Origin: CATOSP01 sp965205385
GTDB lineage: Bacteria > Chloroflexota > Dehalococcoidia > Lucifugimonadales > UBA3495
Assembly (NCBI GenBank): GCA_965205385.1
Contig: CBDBGS010000007.1
Span: forward strand, 1,054,001-1,118,000
Length of the DNA: 64,000 bases
Direction of reading: 5' to 3'
A model generated the notes under the pieces. The model saw only the letters and a list, made by a program, of their open reading frames with translations. It had not been told where the DNA came from and ran no database searches. The translations under genes and the position numbers were made by a program. Shown in pieces: positions 44,427-52,984 of this stretch. Position 1 is the stretch's first letter. Each line of letters begins with the position of its first letter.

Positions 44427-44783
44427 GTGGGAACGGTAAAAGTGACCATAGCAGTCGGAAGCCCACAGGGACGTCTGTTCGAGGACCTCGAGGTCACGGT
44501 GGATACGGGATCAACCTACACGGCAGTGCCCAGAGAACTGCTCCGCAGGCTGGGAGTTCCAGTCGAAAGGTCACTCCCCTCGGAGACGGCCGACGGCAGG
44601 GTCGTCCCAGTCGACGTCGGCAGGACCACCATAAGGCTGGAGGGACTGGAGTTTCCCACACCGGTCATATTCGCAGAAGAGGGAGAGCCCAGCCTGCTGG
44701 GCGTGGTTACCCTGGAGGAAGCCGCCCTCGCCGTCGACCCCCTGGCGGGAAGGCTGATACCGGCAAACCTGCTACGCCTTTAA
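44427..44783 (+). CDS. retropepsin-like aspartic protease
   Basis: 118 residues from a GTG with AGGAG upstream. Single-domain clan AA protease: the catalytic motif is VTVDTGSTYTAVP (Asp-Thr-Gly), followed by LLRRLGVPVERSLPSETADG, and a hydrophobic ending (PVIFAEEGEPSLLGVVTLEE, LGVVTLE being the usual second conserved block). These small bacterial enzymes act as homodimers; their substrates are mostly unknown. It stands between hypothetical genes, all on the + strand. Confidence 0.85.
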   Translation: MGTVKVTIAVGSPQGRLFEDLEVTVDTGSTYTAVPRELLRRLGVPVERSLPSETADGRVVPVDVGRTTIRLEGLEFPTPVIFAEEGEPSLLGVVTLEEAALAVDPLAGRLIPANLLRL

Positions 44784-45067
44784 CCAGGGGAACAGAAAGC
44801 TCTGGACCCGCCGCAACCGGCGACGGGTCCCCAACGGCGCCGGGATGGACCTCGCGCTTAATGGCGATACCAGGGTGGATTCCCGGAAACCCCGCAGGCG
44901 CGGGTACCTGTCCGAGACAGAAGGCAACGAATCCTGACACCGGCGTGGCCCCGCCATACCCCTGCCTTCCCGGCGGCTGCACGGGCTGGGGGGTGACATC
45001 CGGCGGTTGCCTGTCCAGGGGGTCGCCCGGCAGACTGAAACCACAGTCTGCCAGAAGAGAGGGCCCC
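44784..45067. other. spacer with two CRISPR-like units
   Basis: Units TCCCCAACGGCGCCGGGATG-GACCTC (ending about 44852) and CCCCGCAGGCGCGGGTACCT-GTCC (ending about 44913) are 60-61 bp apart and resemble the repeat units at 49973-50127. This may be an eroded array or chance in G+C-rich DNA. Confidence 0.3.
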
Positions 45068-45637
45068 ATGATCGAGCCCAGCCCAGTCCGGTACCATATG
45101 ACGCGTCGGCACGACCCAGTCCGGCTCTGCGATGGGCAGCCCGCCGCCGATGACGACATACTGGCCACAGACATCGATGCCCTGCGCGATGCCCGCGCTG
45201 AGGCTACCCTCTGCCCGGTCTGCCAGCAGAACTCCCACATCCACGACTACAGCCTCAGGCCGAACCGCTACCAAGACGGCAGAAGGACGCTCGCCCACCT
45301 CTACACCGTCCCGGTGCAGTACGCCTTCGACGGGATACGCAACTGCCCCCACTGCCGGGAAAACCCGGGCGACCGGACCTGCCGGGCATGGAAGGAGGCG
45401 CGGAAGTCCGTGCGGGTCCTGCACCGGGAAGCCAGGCGCATCGCCAGGGACGTCACCGATCTCGACGGGGTAACGGGAGGATGCATTGCCACCGTCTACC
45501 AGTTTGCCGACGGGTCGGTGGCCTACTTCGCGCTGGACGCCCCGGCGTGGCGGGAGGCGGACGAGATCGCCGGCTGGGCCCTGGCCCGGGCGCTCCGTAT
45601 CCTGGAGACCCGAGGGCTTCCGGCGGCGCTGCCTTGA
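45068..45637 (+). CDS. hypothetical protein with two zinc-knuckle pairs
   Basis: 189 residues from the ATG at 45068 (GAGAGGG nearby). Two CxxC groups, CPVCQQNSHIHDYSL and CPHCRENPGDRTC, are likely to bind zinc. The C-terminal third is helical (WREADEIAGWALARALRILE). No family is recognised. It is the third same-direction gene after the 244-bp element (43193, 44427, 45068) and could be part of one transcript. Confidence 0.6.
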   Translation: MIEPSPVRYHMTRRHDPVRLCDGQPAADDDILATDIDALRDARAEATLCPVCQQNSHIHDYSLRPNRYQDGRRTLAHLYTVPVQYAFDGIRNCPHCRENPGDRTCRAWKEARKSVRVLHREARRIARDVTDLDGVTGGCIATVYQFADGSVAYFALDAPAWREADEIAGWALARALRILETRGLPAALP

Positions 45638-45673
45638 AGTGGCGCCTGAAGGGGCTTCCGGCGTTGTTCCAAT

Positions 45674-45709
45674 AATGCGCGTCAAATGCCAATTACGGCT
45701 GACGCGCAT
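45674..45709. terminator. 10-bp-arm hairpin after 45068 gene
   Basis: ATGCGCGTCA (45674-45683) and TGACGCGCAT (45700-45709) are perfect complements with a 16-base loop. Position 36 bp after the stop fits transcript ending, but no U-run follows, so it may instead be a protein site. Confidence 0.5.
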
Positions 45710-46054
45710 GTAAACGACCGGGTCTTGAAGGTTGGGTCAGAGGTTGGCCGGATTGGCAAAAGGCAATGAGATACTCTTCCTGGCGGCAGTAGCAGAGGGC
45801 GCCACACAACCGGGGCGGGCGACAATCTCGCGGGTCGCGGCAGGCATCGTGAGAGGTTTTGATCGTTGAAAAGAGACGGCGCGCATGACAAAATCCACTC
45901 TGTCCCGGGCGGGAACTGAGGTGGCTCGGTCAACCTGTTTTGCCTCTGGACGACTGTTTACTGAAACGTCACTCACCATAGTAAGTGTCGTCCCCCTTTG
46001 TTAGAATTGTATGACTTCGGCTGCGCCGAGCAAAACGCTTTGGAGATCATCAGC
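45710..46054. other. 345-bp spacer, no gene
   Basis: A short + frame (about 45735-45868, reading RLAGLAKGNEILFLAAVAEG and onward to a stop) looks coding-like but lacks a start, so it may be a fragment. The rest shows nothing recognisable apart from the promoter region expected for the gene at 46055. Confidence 0.35.
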
Positions 46055-46357
46055 ATGCTTTCAGACAAGACGCTCAGATGCGTGGAATGCGGGTCTAATT
46101 TTACCTTCACCGTCGGTGAGCAGGAGTTCTTCGCTTCCAAGGGATTTACCAATGAACCGACTCGCTGTTCCCAATGCCGTGGAGCTCGTAGGAGCCAGCA
46201 AGGAGGGTCCGGAGGGTCCGGAGGTTTCGGCGGGGCGCCACGAGAAATGCATCCAGCAGTTTGCGCTCAGTGCGGGGCTGACACTATGGTTCCATTTAGA
46301 CCGCGCGGCGACCGGCCGGTATACTGTAGCGATTGCTTCAGCTCAATGAGACGTTAG
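46055..46357 (+). CDS. double zinc-ribbon protein (zf-trcl type)
   Basis: 100 residues from the ATG at 46055 with GGAG upstream. First ribbon: DKTLRCVECGSNFTFTVGEQ then CSQC; a Gly-rich linker (QQGGSGGSGGFGGA); second ribbon: CAQCGADTMVPFRPRGDRPV then YCSDCFSS. This exact layout is common in Chloroflexota and some other phyla. Role unknown, probably nucleic-acid or ribosome-associated binding. Confidence 0.85.
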   Translation: MLSDKTLRCVECGSNFTFTVGEQEFFASKGFTNEPTRCSQCRGARRSQQGGSGGSGGFGGAPREMHPAVCAQCGADTMVPFRPRGDRPVYCSDCFSSMRR

Positions 46358-46690
46358 GAGAAGCTGCCATTACGGCGTTTTCTCTATTTGTTCAATCTCT
46401 ACTGGAACGGCAAATCAATCCTTAAATAGCATCATGAGGCACCTGATGTTGGAACGAAACAAAGTCAGCAAGGACACCATCCCTGAGCCACCCCCAAGGC
46501 CGGAACCTGAGCCGCGACCGACGCCAAGGCCAACATCACCGGCTCGCCCCCACCCGAGGGGAACTGGGCTAATATCCAATTATTAAACTCCTTCATATAT
46601 CCCCTATCCCCCAAATCCGGTTGCACAGAATGGTAGTAGGGTGCAACTTCCCCCACCTTGGCTTTGGTTTAGATGGCGATATTGCCGGCC
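46358..46690. other. 333-bp spacer with a solo MITE-1 end
   Basis: The sequence CACCTTGGCTTTGGTTTAG at 46654-46672 matches the right end of MITE family 1 without a left partner within 200 bp. A small frame on the reverse strand (46465-46656) has no family resemblance. Confidence 0.5.
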
Positions 46691-46830
46691 ATGAACACCC
46701 GACTGGCGCAGATGATACCAGCTCTTCTAGTTGTTATCGCCGTAGCTTGTGCAACTCAGCCCACATCTAACCTTACGCCAACGTCTAGTCCTGGGACTCG
46801 TTGGTTCACAACTGATCGTGGACTTCTACG
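46691..46830 (+). pseudogene. lipoprotein N-terminal fragment
   Basis: From the ATG at 46691: MNTRLAQMIPALLVVIAVAC, then ATQPTSNLTPTSSPGT, a lipoprotein signal with lipobox AVAC and a Thr/Ser/Pro linker. The frame then runs into the 3' end of an opposite-strand hsdR fragment at about 46830. Only the signal peptide and first residues remain. Confidence 0.5.
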
Positions 46831-47164
46831 TCAGGGTTGTCCCTTAATTAGGCGGGATGCCACGTCCCGGTACGTCACCCGGAACATCTCTCCGTTGAGC
46901 CACTCCTGGAACTCTCCGTCCTCCGTGCAGGCTTTGTAGAGCTCCGTGTGGCGCCTCACCATTGAGGTGATCAGCCTCCGCAGGGCGGAGTCCAGCTCGA
47001 CCTGGGCGTTCTGCCGTCCCGAGTTCCTACGGGCATTCTGGTACTGCTGGTCCTCCAGGACCTGGTCGGGTATCCGGCTGAGTACTTCCTCGACCCGGTT
47101 GCTGTCCGAGAACTTCCCTCCCCAGGTCTTGTTGAACTCCGCGATGATGTTGGAGAGCTCTTGT
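46831..47164 (-). pseudogene. hsdR: type I restriction HsdR, C-terminal fragment
   Basis: Reverse-strand frame of about 110 codons without a start: SNIIAEFNKTWGGKFSD, EEVLSRIPDQVLEDQQYQNA, then TELYKACTEDGEFQEWLNGE and MFRVTYRDVA before the stop. This matches the end of type I R subunits. No HsdM or HsdS is nearby; the 5' part is cut at about 47164, where an SNF2 helicase fragment begins on the other strand. Confidence 0.8.
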
Positions 47165-47166
47165 GC

Positions 47167-47364
47167 TCAAGTAGAGTAGGAGGCGAAGGGTTGACACTGA
47201 CTGAAGCTAACCACGCCGTCTTCATCAACGAGTGGTGGAATCCTTCGGCAAATGCCCAGGCGCGCGATAGGGTTGTACGTCTGGGACAAGAACGAGTTGT
47301 TCACGTGCACCGATTTAGGTGCAAGGGAACTATAGAAGAGGTTCTTGACCAGATTCTAAACTAA
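47167..47364 (+). pseudogene. SNF2-family helicase, C-terminal fragment
   Basis: Reads GGEGLTLTEANHAVFINEWW, then NPSANAQARDRVVRLGQERV, helicase motifs V and VI of SNF2/Rad54-type ATPases, ending IEEVLDQILN. About 65 codons of a normally about 1000-codon gene. The end overlaps the left border of the MITE at 47356, which inserted there. Confidence 0.88.
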
Positions 47365-47517
47365 AGCCAGGGTGGGATGTACATTCGAGGGGCGATGAAG
47401 ATTGGCTTGGTTGCGCCAGTGAAGCCCTCTCATCCGTACTTGGAGAATGATCCGGCACCGTTGTTTGACCTCCACTATCTGCGCATCTCACCTTGGCTTG
47501 GGTTTAGTTATCCTTTG
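47356..47517. mobile_element. MITE family 1 (CTAAAC ends), copy 2
   Basis: 162 bp, CTAAACTAAAGCCAGGGTG to the complement of CTAAACCCAAGCCAAGGTG, with the same inner GGCGATGAAGATTGGCT as copy 1. It inserted in the SNF2 helicase remnant, about where that protein ends. Confidence 0.78.
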
Positions 47518-47554
47518 GTGAATTTTCGGGGTAGTTGCCCGGAGACACGGAAAA

Positions 47555-47582
47555 GGCCCGGCTGGAATCAGCCGGGCCTTCG
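47555..47582. terminator. strong palindromic hairpin
   Basis: AAGGCCCGGCTG and CAGCCGGGCCTT are perfect 12-bp arms around a GAAT loop. Both ends are A/T-tipped, so it could end transcription in either direction. Nearest genes are fragments, so which transcript it served is unclear. Confidence 0.6.
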
Positions 47583-48001
47583 GTATTGGCCGCCTGTCGT
47601 GCGCGAAGGGACTTGTCTGCTGCCGGGGCAACCGCGCCGCCCACCCCGAGCGCGGCGCGGCGCCCGGTAAGCCACCGGCTACCGGTGAATCGAAGAGCCT
47701 GGCCTGGGGACCGCTGCCGGTATCCATCGTCTTGGATAGTGCCGGGGACGACGCCCAAGGCGTCCCTGTCCGACACACCACCCGGTTCATCGACTCCAGC
47801 GAATCCCCCATGCCCATGGCCTGTGCAAGGGTGGACTGGTTCGCGGAACTCACCTAACCGCCTCACCGGCCCGCAATCGGTACAGACTAGACCACCAGGA
47901 ACTGCCTGGTTCGCCCATGTCGCAGTCGGCAGACCTGTACGAACGGATCCTCAACCGGCAAGGCGTTGTCCAGCTTCGTCATCTACAGCAGCAGCAGAGC
48001 C
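47583..48001. other. 419-bp stretch without a gene
   Basis: G+C-rich; frames on both strands are open by composition only. It joins the hairpin to an IS110 end fragment at 48002. No repeat or family motif seen. Confidence 0.4.
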
Positions 48002-48090
48002 TTGTATCTTGACTTTGGTTTGGAATCATCACTGAATGGCAGTGGTCTCGAGCGCGGCAGATCGGTAGAGTCTTGGTCCGAGGAGGCCAT
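48002..48090. mobile_element. orphan IS110 left end
   Basis: CTTGTATCTTGACTTTGG and a further block GAGCGCGGCAGATCGGTAG align with the left end of the IS110 element at 14226-14300. No transposase follows, so it is a remnant of a related copy. Confidence 0.7.
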
Positions 48091-48124
48091 TGTCCAGCGA
48101 AGGTCCCCTTCGTGACAAATTGGG

Positions 48125-48247
48125 ACACAATCCCGATTGCTGGTTCGGTTTGAAGTATCCCGGGCAATTGTCGTGGACCAAGAACGCAATCCCATCGGAA
48201 TAATAACCCTGCGCGACCTGGTGATGGGACACGCTCCAGCTTCATAA
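48125..48247 (+). pseudogene. CBS-domain fragment
   Basis: About 40 codons ending at 48247: FEVSRAIVVDQERNPIGIIT then LRDLVMGHAPAS. This is the end of a CBS domain, which binds adenosyl compounds. The N-terminal domain is missing; it begins soon after an IS110 end. Confidence 0.7.
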
Positions 48248-48318
48248 CACTTGCCAACCCCTCGGCGCAATGGAAACAGGACGCCGCTTCACTCGCAAAA
48301 ACAGGGCGGCTGGCCACT

Positions 48319-48918
48319 TTGCGTTTCATCGCTCACGCACCGTGCAAACCGACCCATTCTTTTGCCACCAGTGCATCCGAGTGTAGAATTCCTACCGGTT
48401 GCCGGACCTGGGCGGCAATCTCCGCTGCCAGTATGGACTCGGGGGCCTCAAACTGGGTAAATCCTGCAACCGAACCGGCGTCATCGCGGTGCTCCGGCGT
48501 GGGCACTCTGCTGGCAGGCGAGGCCGACCTGCTCAAGGATGTGGTCTTCGGAGTGCTGCGCTCATTGTTGTCCTGGGCCGTGTGGGCATTATTGGCTTGG
48601 TTCGTCGGAAGCAAAATCCTGGGAACCCGGGATACCCAGGCAGATTGGGGTCAGTTGGCTCGGGGAACCGGGTTTGCACAAACTCCGGGAATTCTGAAGG
48701 TCCTCATCTTCATTCCGATTCTCGGGGTGATTATTGAACTGGTTGCGGCGTTGTGGCAGTTTGCCGCGATGGTGATTGCGGTACGGCAGAGCTTGGACTA
48801 TACGTCGACCCTCCGAGCCTTTGCCGTGGTCCTCATCTCGTTTGTACCTGTGGTTATCATAAACGGGATAGTCATTTGGGCATTACGCATCGGCGGTACT
48901 CCGGTCCCCCCGGCATAG
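48319..48918 (+). CDS. Yip1-type membrane protein, 5' part doubtful
   Basis: 199 residues as read. From about residue 68 on it is a clear Yip1-like membrane domain with about four segments (DVVFGVLRSLLSWAVWALLA, TPGILKVLIFIPILGVIIEL, AFAVVLISFVPVVIINGIVI). The first 65 residues look unlike a protein start and were probably shifted in frame or altered, so the natural N terminus is not visible. Likely a remnant or N-terminally changed gene. Confidence 0.6.
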   Translation: MRFIAHAPCKPTHSFATSASECRIPTGCRTWAAISAASMDSGASNWVNPATEPASSRCSGVGTLLAGEADLLKDVVFGVLRSLLSWAVWALLAWFVGSKILGTRDTQADWGQLARGTGFAQTPGILKVLIFIPILGVIIELVAALWQFAAMVIAVRQSLDYTSTLRAFAVVLISFVPVVIINGIVIWALRIGGTPVPPA

Positions 48919-49010
48919 GCCTTCCACGGTGTGCCACCTACTCGTTGTACGTCGACCCCACGCCAAGCTTTCCCGCGGGCACAGGCCGCATCGCGCTACA
49001 CCCTATTACC

Positions 49011-49162
49011 TAGGGGAGGCCGCAGGGGCGGGGATGAACCTCTGCGGTGGATTCCTGAGTCCTGCCGGGGCACGCAGACCCCGCAGAGACGGGGACAGAC
49101 CTCCTGCGCGCAGGCCGAGGAAACCGGAAGCCCCCATCACGAACCCCACGGGCGAGGACCTC
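49011..49162. CRISPR. possible eroded type I-E-like repeat units
   Basis: Three units end GGGGATGAACCTC (about 49030-49042), GGGGACAGACCTC (49091-49103) and GCGAGGACCTC (about 49152-49162), spaced 59-61 bp as in arrays of 29-base repeats and 32-base spacers. The second has CCCCG...CGGGG arms. No cas gene is in the window. Degeneracy makes this tentative. Confidence 0.35.
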
Positions 49163-49187
49163 CGCCCCAACCGAGGAGAAAGGGAAA

Positions 49188-49594
49188 ATGCCCATCAGAG
49201 TCACCATCCCGCACGAACTCCAGCGGAAGGCCGCCATATGGGTCGAGGACTGCCTGAAACTCGACATCCCGATCCAGCTCATTTACCGCACGCCTTCAGA
49301 CCACCGCAGCCATTCATCAACCCCGAGGCGAAGCCGGGCATGGACCAGCTCCTCAGAAAAGCCAAACGGGCCCGGGGCGGCGAGAGCGTCACGCTCAGCC
49401 TCAACTGGAAGCAGGCCCAGGGGCTCATGGACCAAGTCGACATCTGGGCGCACAAACAATTCATGCTGCCGGAGACCTACCGGAACATGATGCCGCTCCA
49501 CGGCTGCAGCAGCGTGTTCGGGGAGATCTCCACATACATCGAGAACGCCATGTACGATCAGGAAAGGACCACCCGGAAGAGAAGGGCCGCCTGA
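49188..49594 (+). pseudogene. small phage-like gene with frameshift
   Basis: From the ATG at 49188 (AGGAG nearby) the frame reads MPIRVTIPHELQRKAAIWVE then DCLKLDIPIQLIY; after about 49285 the coding-like sequence continues in the +2 frame (PFINPEAKPGMDQLLRKAKR, WKQAQGLMDQVDIWAHKQFM, IENAMYDQERTTRKRRAA). Either one gene broken by a frameshift, or two overlapping small genes with the second starting at the ATG near 49340. Family unknown. Confidence 0.5.
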
Positions 49595-49617
49595 GCCAGC
49601 CAGGCAGGGAGAAAGAC

Positions 49618-49836
49618 ATGACCCAGGAGCAACAGCACCAGTACAGCGTCCAGATCCAAAGCCCGCAGGGCCTGCAGGTGATAAGCGCCCTGGCCGGGAA
49701 CGACAGGGAAGCGGTCAAGAAACTCAGCGGGATCGCCGGGCGGAACAGCGTCCACGCCGACACCTTCAAAAAAGACGGGAAACGGATCTCGACGAGCACC
49801 TGGAACACCGCCCTGAACACCGCCCTGAACGAATGA
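49618..49836 (+). CDS. small hypothetical protein, 72 residues
   Basis: ATG at 49618, GGGAG ten bases upstream. Polar and mostly beta/alpha (QHQYSVQIQSPQGLQVISAL, AGNDREAVKKLSGIAGRNSV), ending with a small repeat TWNTALNTALNE. It starts 23 bp after the preceding gene and probably shares its transcript. No family recognised. Confidence 0.55.
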   Translation: MTQEQQHQYSVQIQSPQGLQVISALAGNDREAVKKLSGIAGRNSVHADTFKKDGKRISTSTWNTALNTALNE

Positions 49837-49972
49837 GACCGAGACCGCCCGCCGCGCTCCCCAGAGTGCACCGAACTGTGGAAGGAAAGCATGGCAGGGC
49901 AGCCCGCGCCGGGAACGCCAGGCGGAACTCAGCTCAAGGTGAGAACCAAACTTCCAATGAAATGCCAGAGGC

Positions 49973-50127
49973 ATGCACGCCCCCGAGCAACGGGGATGGA
50001 CCGTTGCGAAGCGTCTGTTTGATGATGAGAGAGCACACAGCCCCCGCACAGCGGGGGTGAACCCGTACTGGAGCCGGTCAGCCACATCGGAGACCCGTAG
50101 GCCCCGCGTAGCGGGGGTGAACCTCGA
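49973..50127. CRISPR. short degenerate type I-E-like CRISPR array
   Basis: Three units about 61 bp apart: CCCCGAGCAACGGGGATGGA-CC (49981), CCCCCGCACAGCGGGGGTGA-ACC (50041) and GCCCCGCGTAGCGGGGGTGA-ACC (50101). Each has the C-rich/G-rich hairpin and the GRTGRACC end of type I-E repeats, with spacers of about 32 bases that differ from each other. No cas genes nearby, and the repeats differ from each other, so it is an inactive relic. Confidence 0.6.
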
Positions 50128-50315
50128 CTTGGCGGATATCTACCAAACCCTGGCTAGGTTCTGTTGACATTGCGCTGTTGCGGGTCATTCCGGGGAAATA
50201 GCGACGAAGAATCCTGGACTTATCACTCCGATTCAAGGCCATTAGTGCTTTCCTGCACTTGGAATGACATGAAATGGGCCTGCACATCGGTTACAAATGC
50301 AAATGTCAACAGAAC

Positions 50316-50467
50316 CTAAACCAATACCAAGGTGAAATACGCATATGGAGGAAGTCATCGGCGGCGCCGGACCACCCTCCAGGTACAGGTGGAAGGGCTT
50401 CACCTGTGGCGCCTGAGCCAATCTTCATCGCCCCGCAAATGTGGATTCCACCTTGGCTTTGGTTTAG
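50316..50467. mobile_element. MITE family 1 (CTAAAC ends), copy 3
   Basis: 152 bp, inverted relative to copies 1 and 2: CTAAACCAATACCAAGGTG at 50316 and the complement of CTAAACCAAAGCCAAGGTG at 50467; inner sequence AGCCAATCTTCATCGCCCC is the reverse complement of the shared core. Confidence 0.78.
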
Positions 50468-50541
50468 ACTCGTTCAGGGCGAGACCCACCTGCTCCCACG
50501 GGGACGGAGGGGCCTCATTCAAAGGCGCAAAGGCGGTTTTC

Positions 50542-50754
50542 CTAACCCAGCCTCTCCCGCTTGGGCCGCCATGGCCCAGGCTGTCCTTCCAGGGGTGCGC
50601 AAACGAGGCAAGGGCGAAATCCTGCCGCAAAGGCTTCGTCGGCTGAGGCGAAATGCACACGGTTCTCCGGCTTGGTGCGCCGGCCAGGCGGACAGTTGGG
50701 GCGGCAGAAAATCCGGGTGGTCGCGCAGCCGTTGATAATCGACGGGCCTGTCAT
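50542..50754 (-). CDS. Ada-type Zn-binding domain protein
   Basis: 70 residues: GCATTRIFCRPNCPPGRRTK, PENRVHFASADEAFAAGFRP and CLVC. The four cysteines (C..C..C..C as FCRPNC and CLVC) and the FASADEAFAAGFRPC block are those of the Ada N-terminal domain, which accepts methyl groups from phosphotriesters in DNA. The fused methyltransferase and AraC-type parts of Ada are absent, so it may only bind DNA or metal. It follows recQ by 67 bp on the same strand and may be co-transcribed. Confidence 0.82.
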   Translation of the reverse strand: MTGPSIINGCATTRIFCRPNCPPGRRTKPENRVHFASADEAFAAGFRPCLVCAPLEGQPGPWRPKRERLG

Positions 50755-50821
50755 TGTGTTTTCCAGGTTTCTGTGCGGCCCTGAGTTTAGGGAGCTGCCG
50801 AGGCGGCAGGCCCTCGGCTTG

Positions 50822-52984
50822 TTACCCTTGGCCGGCGGCCCTGCGCCGCCGGAATAGCTCCAACCGCACGATCCTAAGCTCGTCGTAGGTGCATCCGTCT
50901 CCCAGTGTCTCCATGATGGGCTTCAGCAACAACTGACCGGTTGCCTCGAAGGCGTCCACGATCCGCTTTAGGCGTTCGTCTTCTGGCATCAAGTGCCCGA
51001 TCTGGACGCTTATTCCTTCGTTTACCAACCGCTCCAGGTGGTTAATCACGCTGCTGGGTTTCACTCCTCGTTGCCGCGCCGTTTCCTCTACTGATGACCC
51101 CCCGGACACAATCTGACCGGTGACCCTGGCGGAGTCGCTGACGCTTGAGCGGGACCCGCGGCCAGCCAGCGTGTCTACCGGGTCGTAGAATCGAGGCAGA
51201 CCTTGAGTCTCAACGTACCGGGAAATCCCGTCTATAAACGTGTCACCGAACTCTCGCAACTTGGCCGATCCAACTCCGGAGACCCGGGAGAATTCCTCTC
51301 GCGTCCTGGGAGCCTTGCGGGCCATGTCCTCCAATGAGCGGTTTCCGAAGATGATATATGCTGGGACTGCGCGGTCGTCCGCCAGCCGTTTTCGTAATGC
51401 CGCAAGCTCGGCGAAGAGATCAGAGTCGTAGTTGCCGTCCGAGTCTCTTCCTGCCGGCTTGGTCTCGGTCTTTGGGATTGGCCTGGTTAAAGTCAGGCTC
51501 TCCCTATTTTTCAGGAAAGCCCATCCCTTTTCAGACACGCTCAGAGTGGCGTATTGTCCATCAGATCTTTCCAAGAGACCCTGGGCAACCAGTTCCGGCA
51601 CCAACACTTGGAACTCACTGGCGGAACGCTGCCTTGCCACTCCAAAGAGCGGCAACTCTTGGTGGCTCCAGGCTTCGACCTGCTTTGTAGTCGAGCCCAT
51701 GAGAACGTCGATCACGTGCTTTACGCCAAACCGCTGCCCCGTGCGGACCACCGCTGATAGAGCCATCTGGGCGATCTCGGTAGCGTCATAGGACTCTCTT
51801 GGGGTGAGGCAAACGTCGCAGCCCCCGCAATGACTTTCCGTCCGGTCCTCGCCCAGGTATTCCAACAGATACTTCCGGCGGCAGGTGGTCAGGTTACAAA
51901 ACTGGAGCATCCGCTCCAGCCGCTCTCGCGCCCGTTTCTTTTCGTCGGGGTCTTCCAATTGGTTGATGAAGAACTCTTGCTTGACCCTATCTCCGTGGGT
52001 GTAGAACAGGACGCACTCGCTGGGCAGGCCGTCGCGTCCGGCCCGGCCCGTTTCCTGGTAATAGCCCTCGATACTCTTGGGCATGTCATAGTGGACCACC
52101 AGGCGGATGTCTGGCTTGTCGATGCCCATGCCGAATGCGATTGTGGCGGCCACGATGGGGACCTGATCGCGGATGAACCTGTCCTGGATGTCCCGCCTCG
52201 CGTTGGGTTCCAGGCCCGCGTGGTAGGCAGCAGCACCTAAGCCGCGGCGGGACAGGTTCTCGGCCATCTCTTCAGTAGCCTTGCGGGAGAGGCAATATAT
52301 GATCACGGACTCGTTGCGGCGCCGGTCCAGGAGTTCCAGCAATCGCGGAAAGGACCGGGCCTTGGGCTCGACGGAATAGGTTAGGTTTCCCCGGTCAAAG
52401 CTGGATGTGAAAACTTCAGGTTCGCGCAGCCCCAACTGGCTCAGAATGTCATCCCTGACCATCTTCGTGGCGGTAGCTGTGAGGGCGATGGCCGGAGCGC
52501 CTGGGCAGACATCTCTTAACGCTTTCAACTCCCGGTAAGCCGGCCTGAACTCGTGGCCCCAGTGAGAAACGCAGTGGGCCTCGTCTATGGCGACGAGGCC
52601 CACGTTCGATTGCGCCAGGAAAGCTCGAAACTCGGGCAGGGTGGCCCGCTCGGGCGCGACATAAAGTATCTTGATCTCGCCGCGCCGGACCATCTCCTGT
52701 ACCCGTGAGGTCTGCGAGGCAGTCAACGTGCTGTTGATGAACCCGGCGGGCACACCGTTGGCCCGCAGGCTGTCCACCTGGTCCTTCATCAACGCGATGA
52801 GGGGAGAGACTACTAGAGTCAGTCCATCCGACGCCAACGCCGGTAGCTGATAGCACAGAGACTTGCCGCCCCCGGTGGGCATCAGGACAAACGTATCCTT
52901 CCCGCCCATCACGGAGTTGATGATCTCTTCCTGTAATGGTAGAAACCGGTCGAAGCCGAAGTGAGTCTTCAGTAGGTCAAGCAT
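50822..52984 (-). CDS. recQ: ATP-dependent DNA helicase RecQ
   Basis: 720 residues. Motif I PTGGGKSLCYQLPAL, motif II DEAHC followed by VSHWGHEFRPAY, motif VI QETGRAGRDGLPSECVLFY; then the RecQ zinc-binding cysteines (CNLTTCRRKYLLEY, CGGCDVCL), a winged helix, and an HRDC domain (about 520-595, GNRSLEDMARKAPRTREEFS). The last 100 residues hold a helix-turn-helix-type tail (ARQRGVKPSSVINHLERLV). RecQ unwinds DNA 3' to 5' in recombination and fork repair. Confidence 0.96.
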   Translation of the reverse strand: MLDLLKTHFGFDRFLPLQEEIINSVMGGKDTFVLMPTGGGKSLCYQLPALASDGLTLVVSPLIALMKDQVDSLRANGVPAGFINSTLTASQTSRVQEMVRRGEIKILYVAPERATLPEFRAFLAQSNVGLVAIDEAHCVSHWGHEFRPAYRELKALRDVCPGAPAIALTATATKMVRDDILSQLGLREPEVFTSSFDRGNLTYSVEPKARSFPRLLELLDRRRNESVIIYCLSRKATEEMAENLSRRGLGAAAYHAGLEPNARRDIQDRFIRDQVPIVAATIAFGMGIDKPDIRLVVHYDMPKSIEGYYQETGRAGRDGLPSECVLFYTHGDRVKQEFFINQLEDPDEKKRARERLERMLQFCNLTTCRRKYLLEYLGEDRTESHCGGCDVCLTPRESYDATEIAQMALSAVVRTGQRFGVKHVIDVLMGSTTKQVEAWSHQELPLFGVARQRSASEFQVLVPELVAQGLLERSDGQYATLSVSEKGWAFLKNRESLTLTRPIPKTETKPAGRDSDGNYDSDLFAELAALRKRLADDRAVPAYIIFGNRSLEDMARKAPRTREEFSRVSGVGSAKLREFGDTFIDGISRYVETQGLPRFYDPVDTLAGRGSRSSVSDSARVTGQIVSGGSSVEETARQRGVKPSSVINHLERLVNEGISVQIGHLMPEDERLKRIVDAFEATGQLLLKPIMETLGDGCTYDELRIVRLELFRRRRAAGQG

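Noticed and set aside
47535..48035. 166-codon + frame beginning in the hairpin region
   Set aside because: Begins inside a palindrome, low-complexity Pro/Ser/Ala content and no motif.
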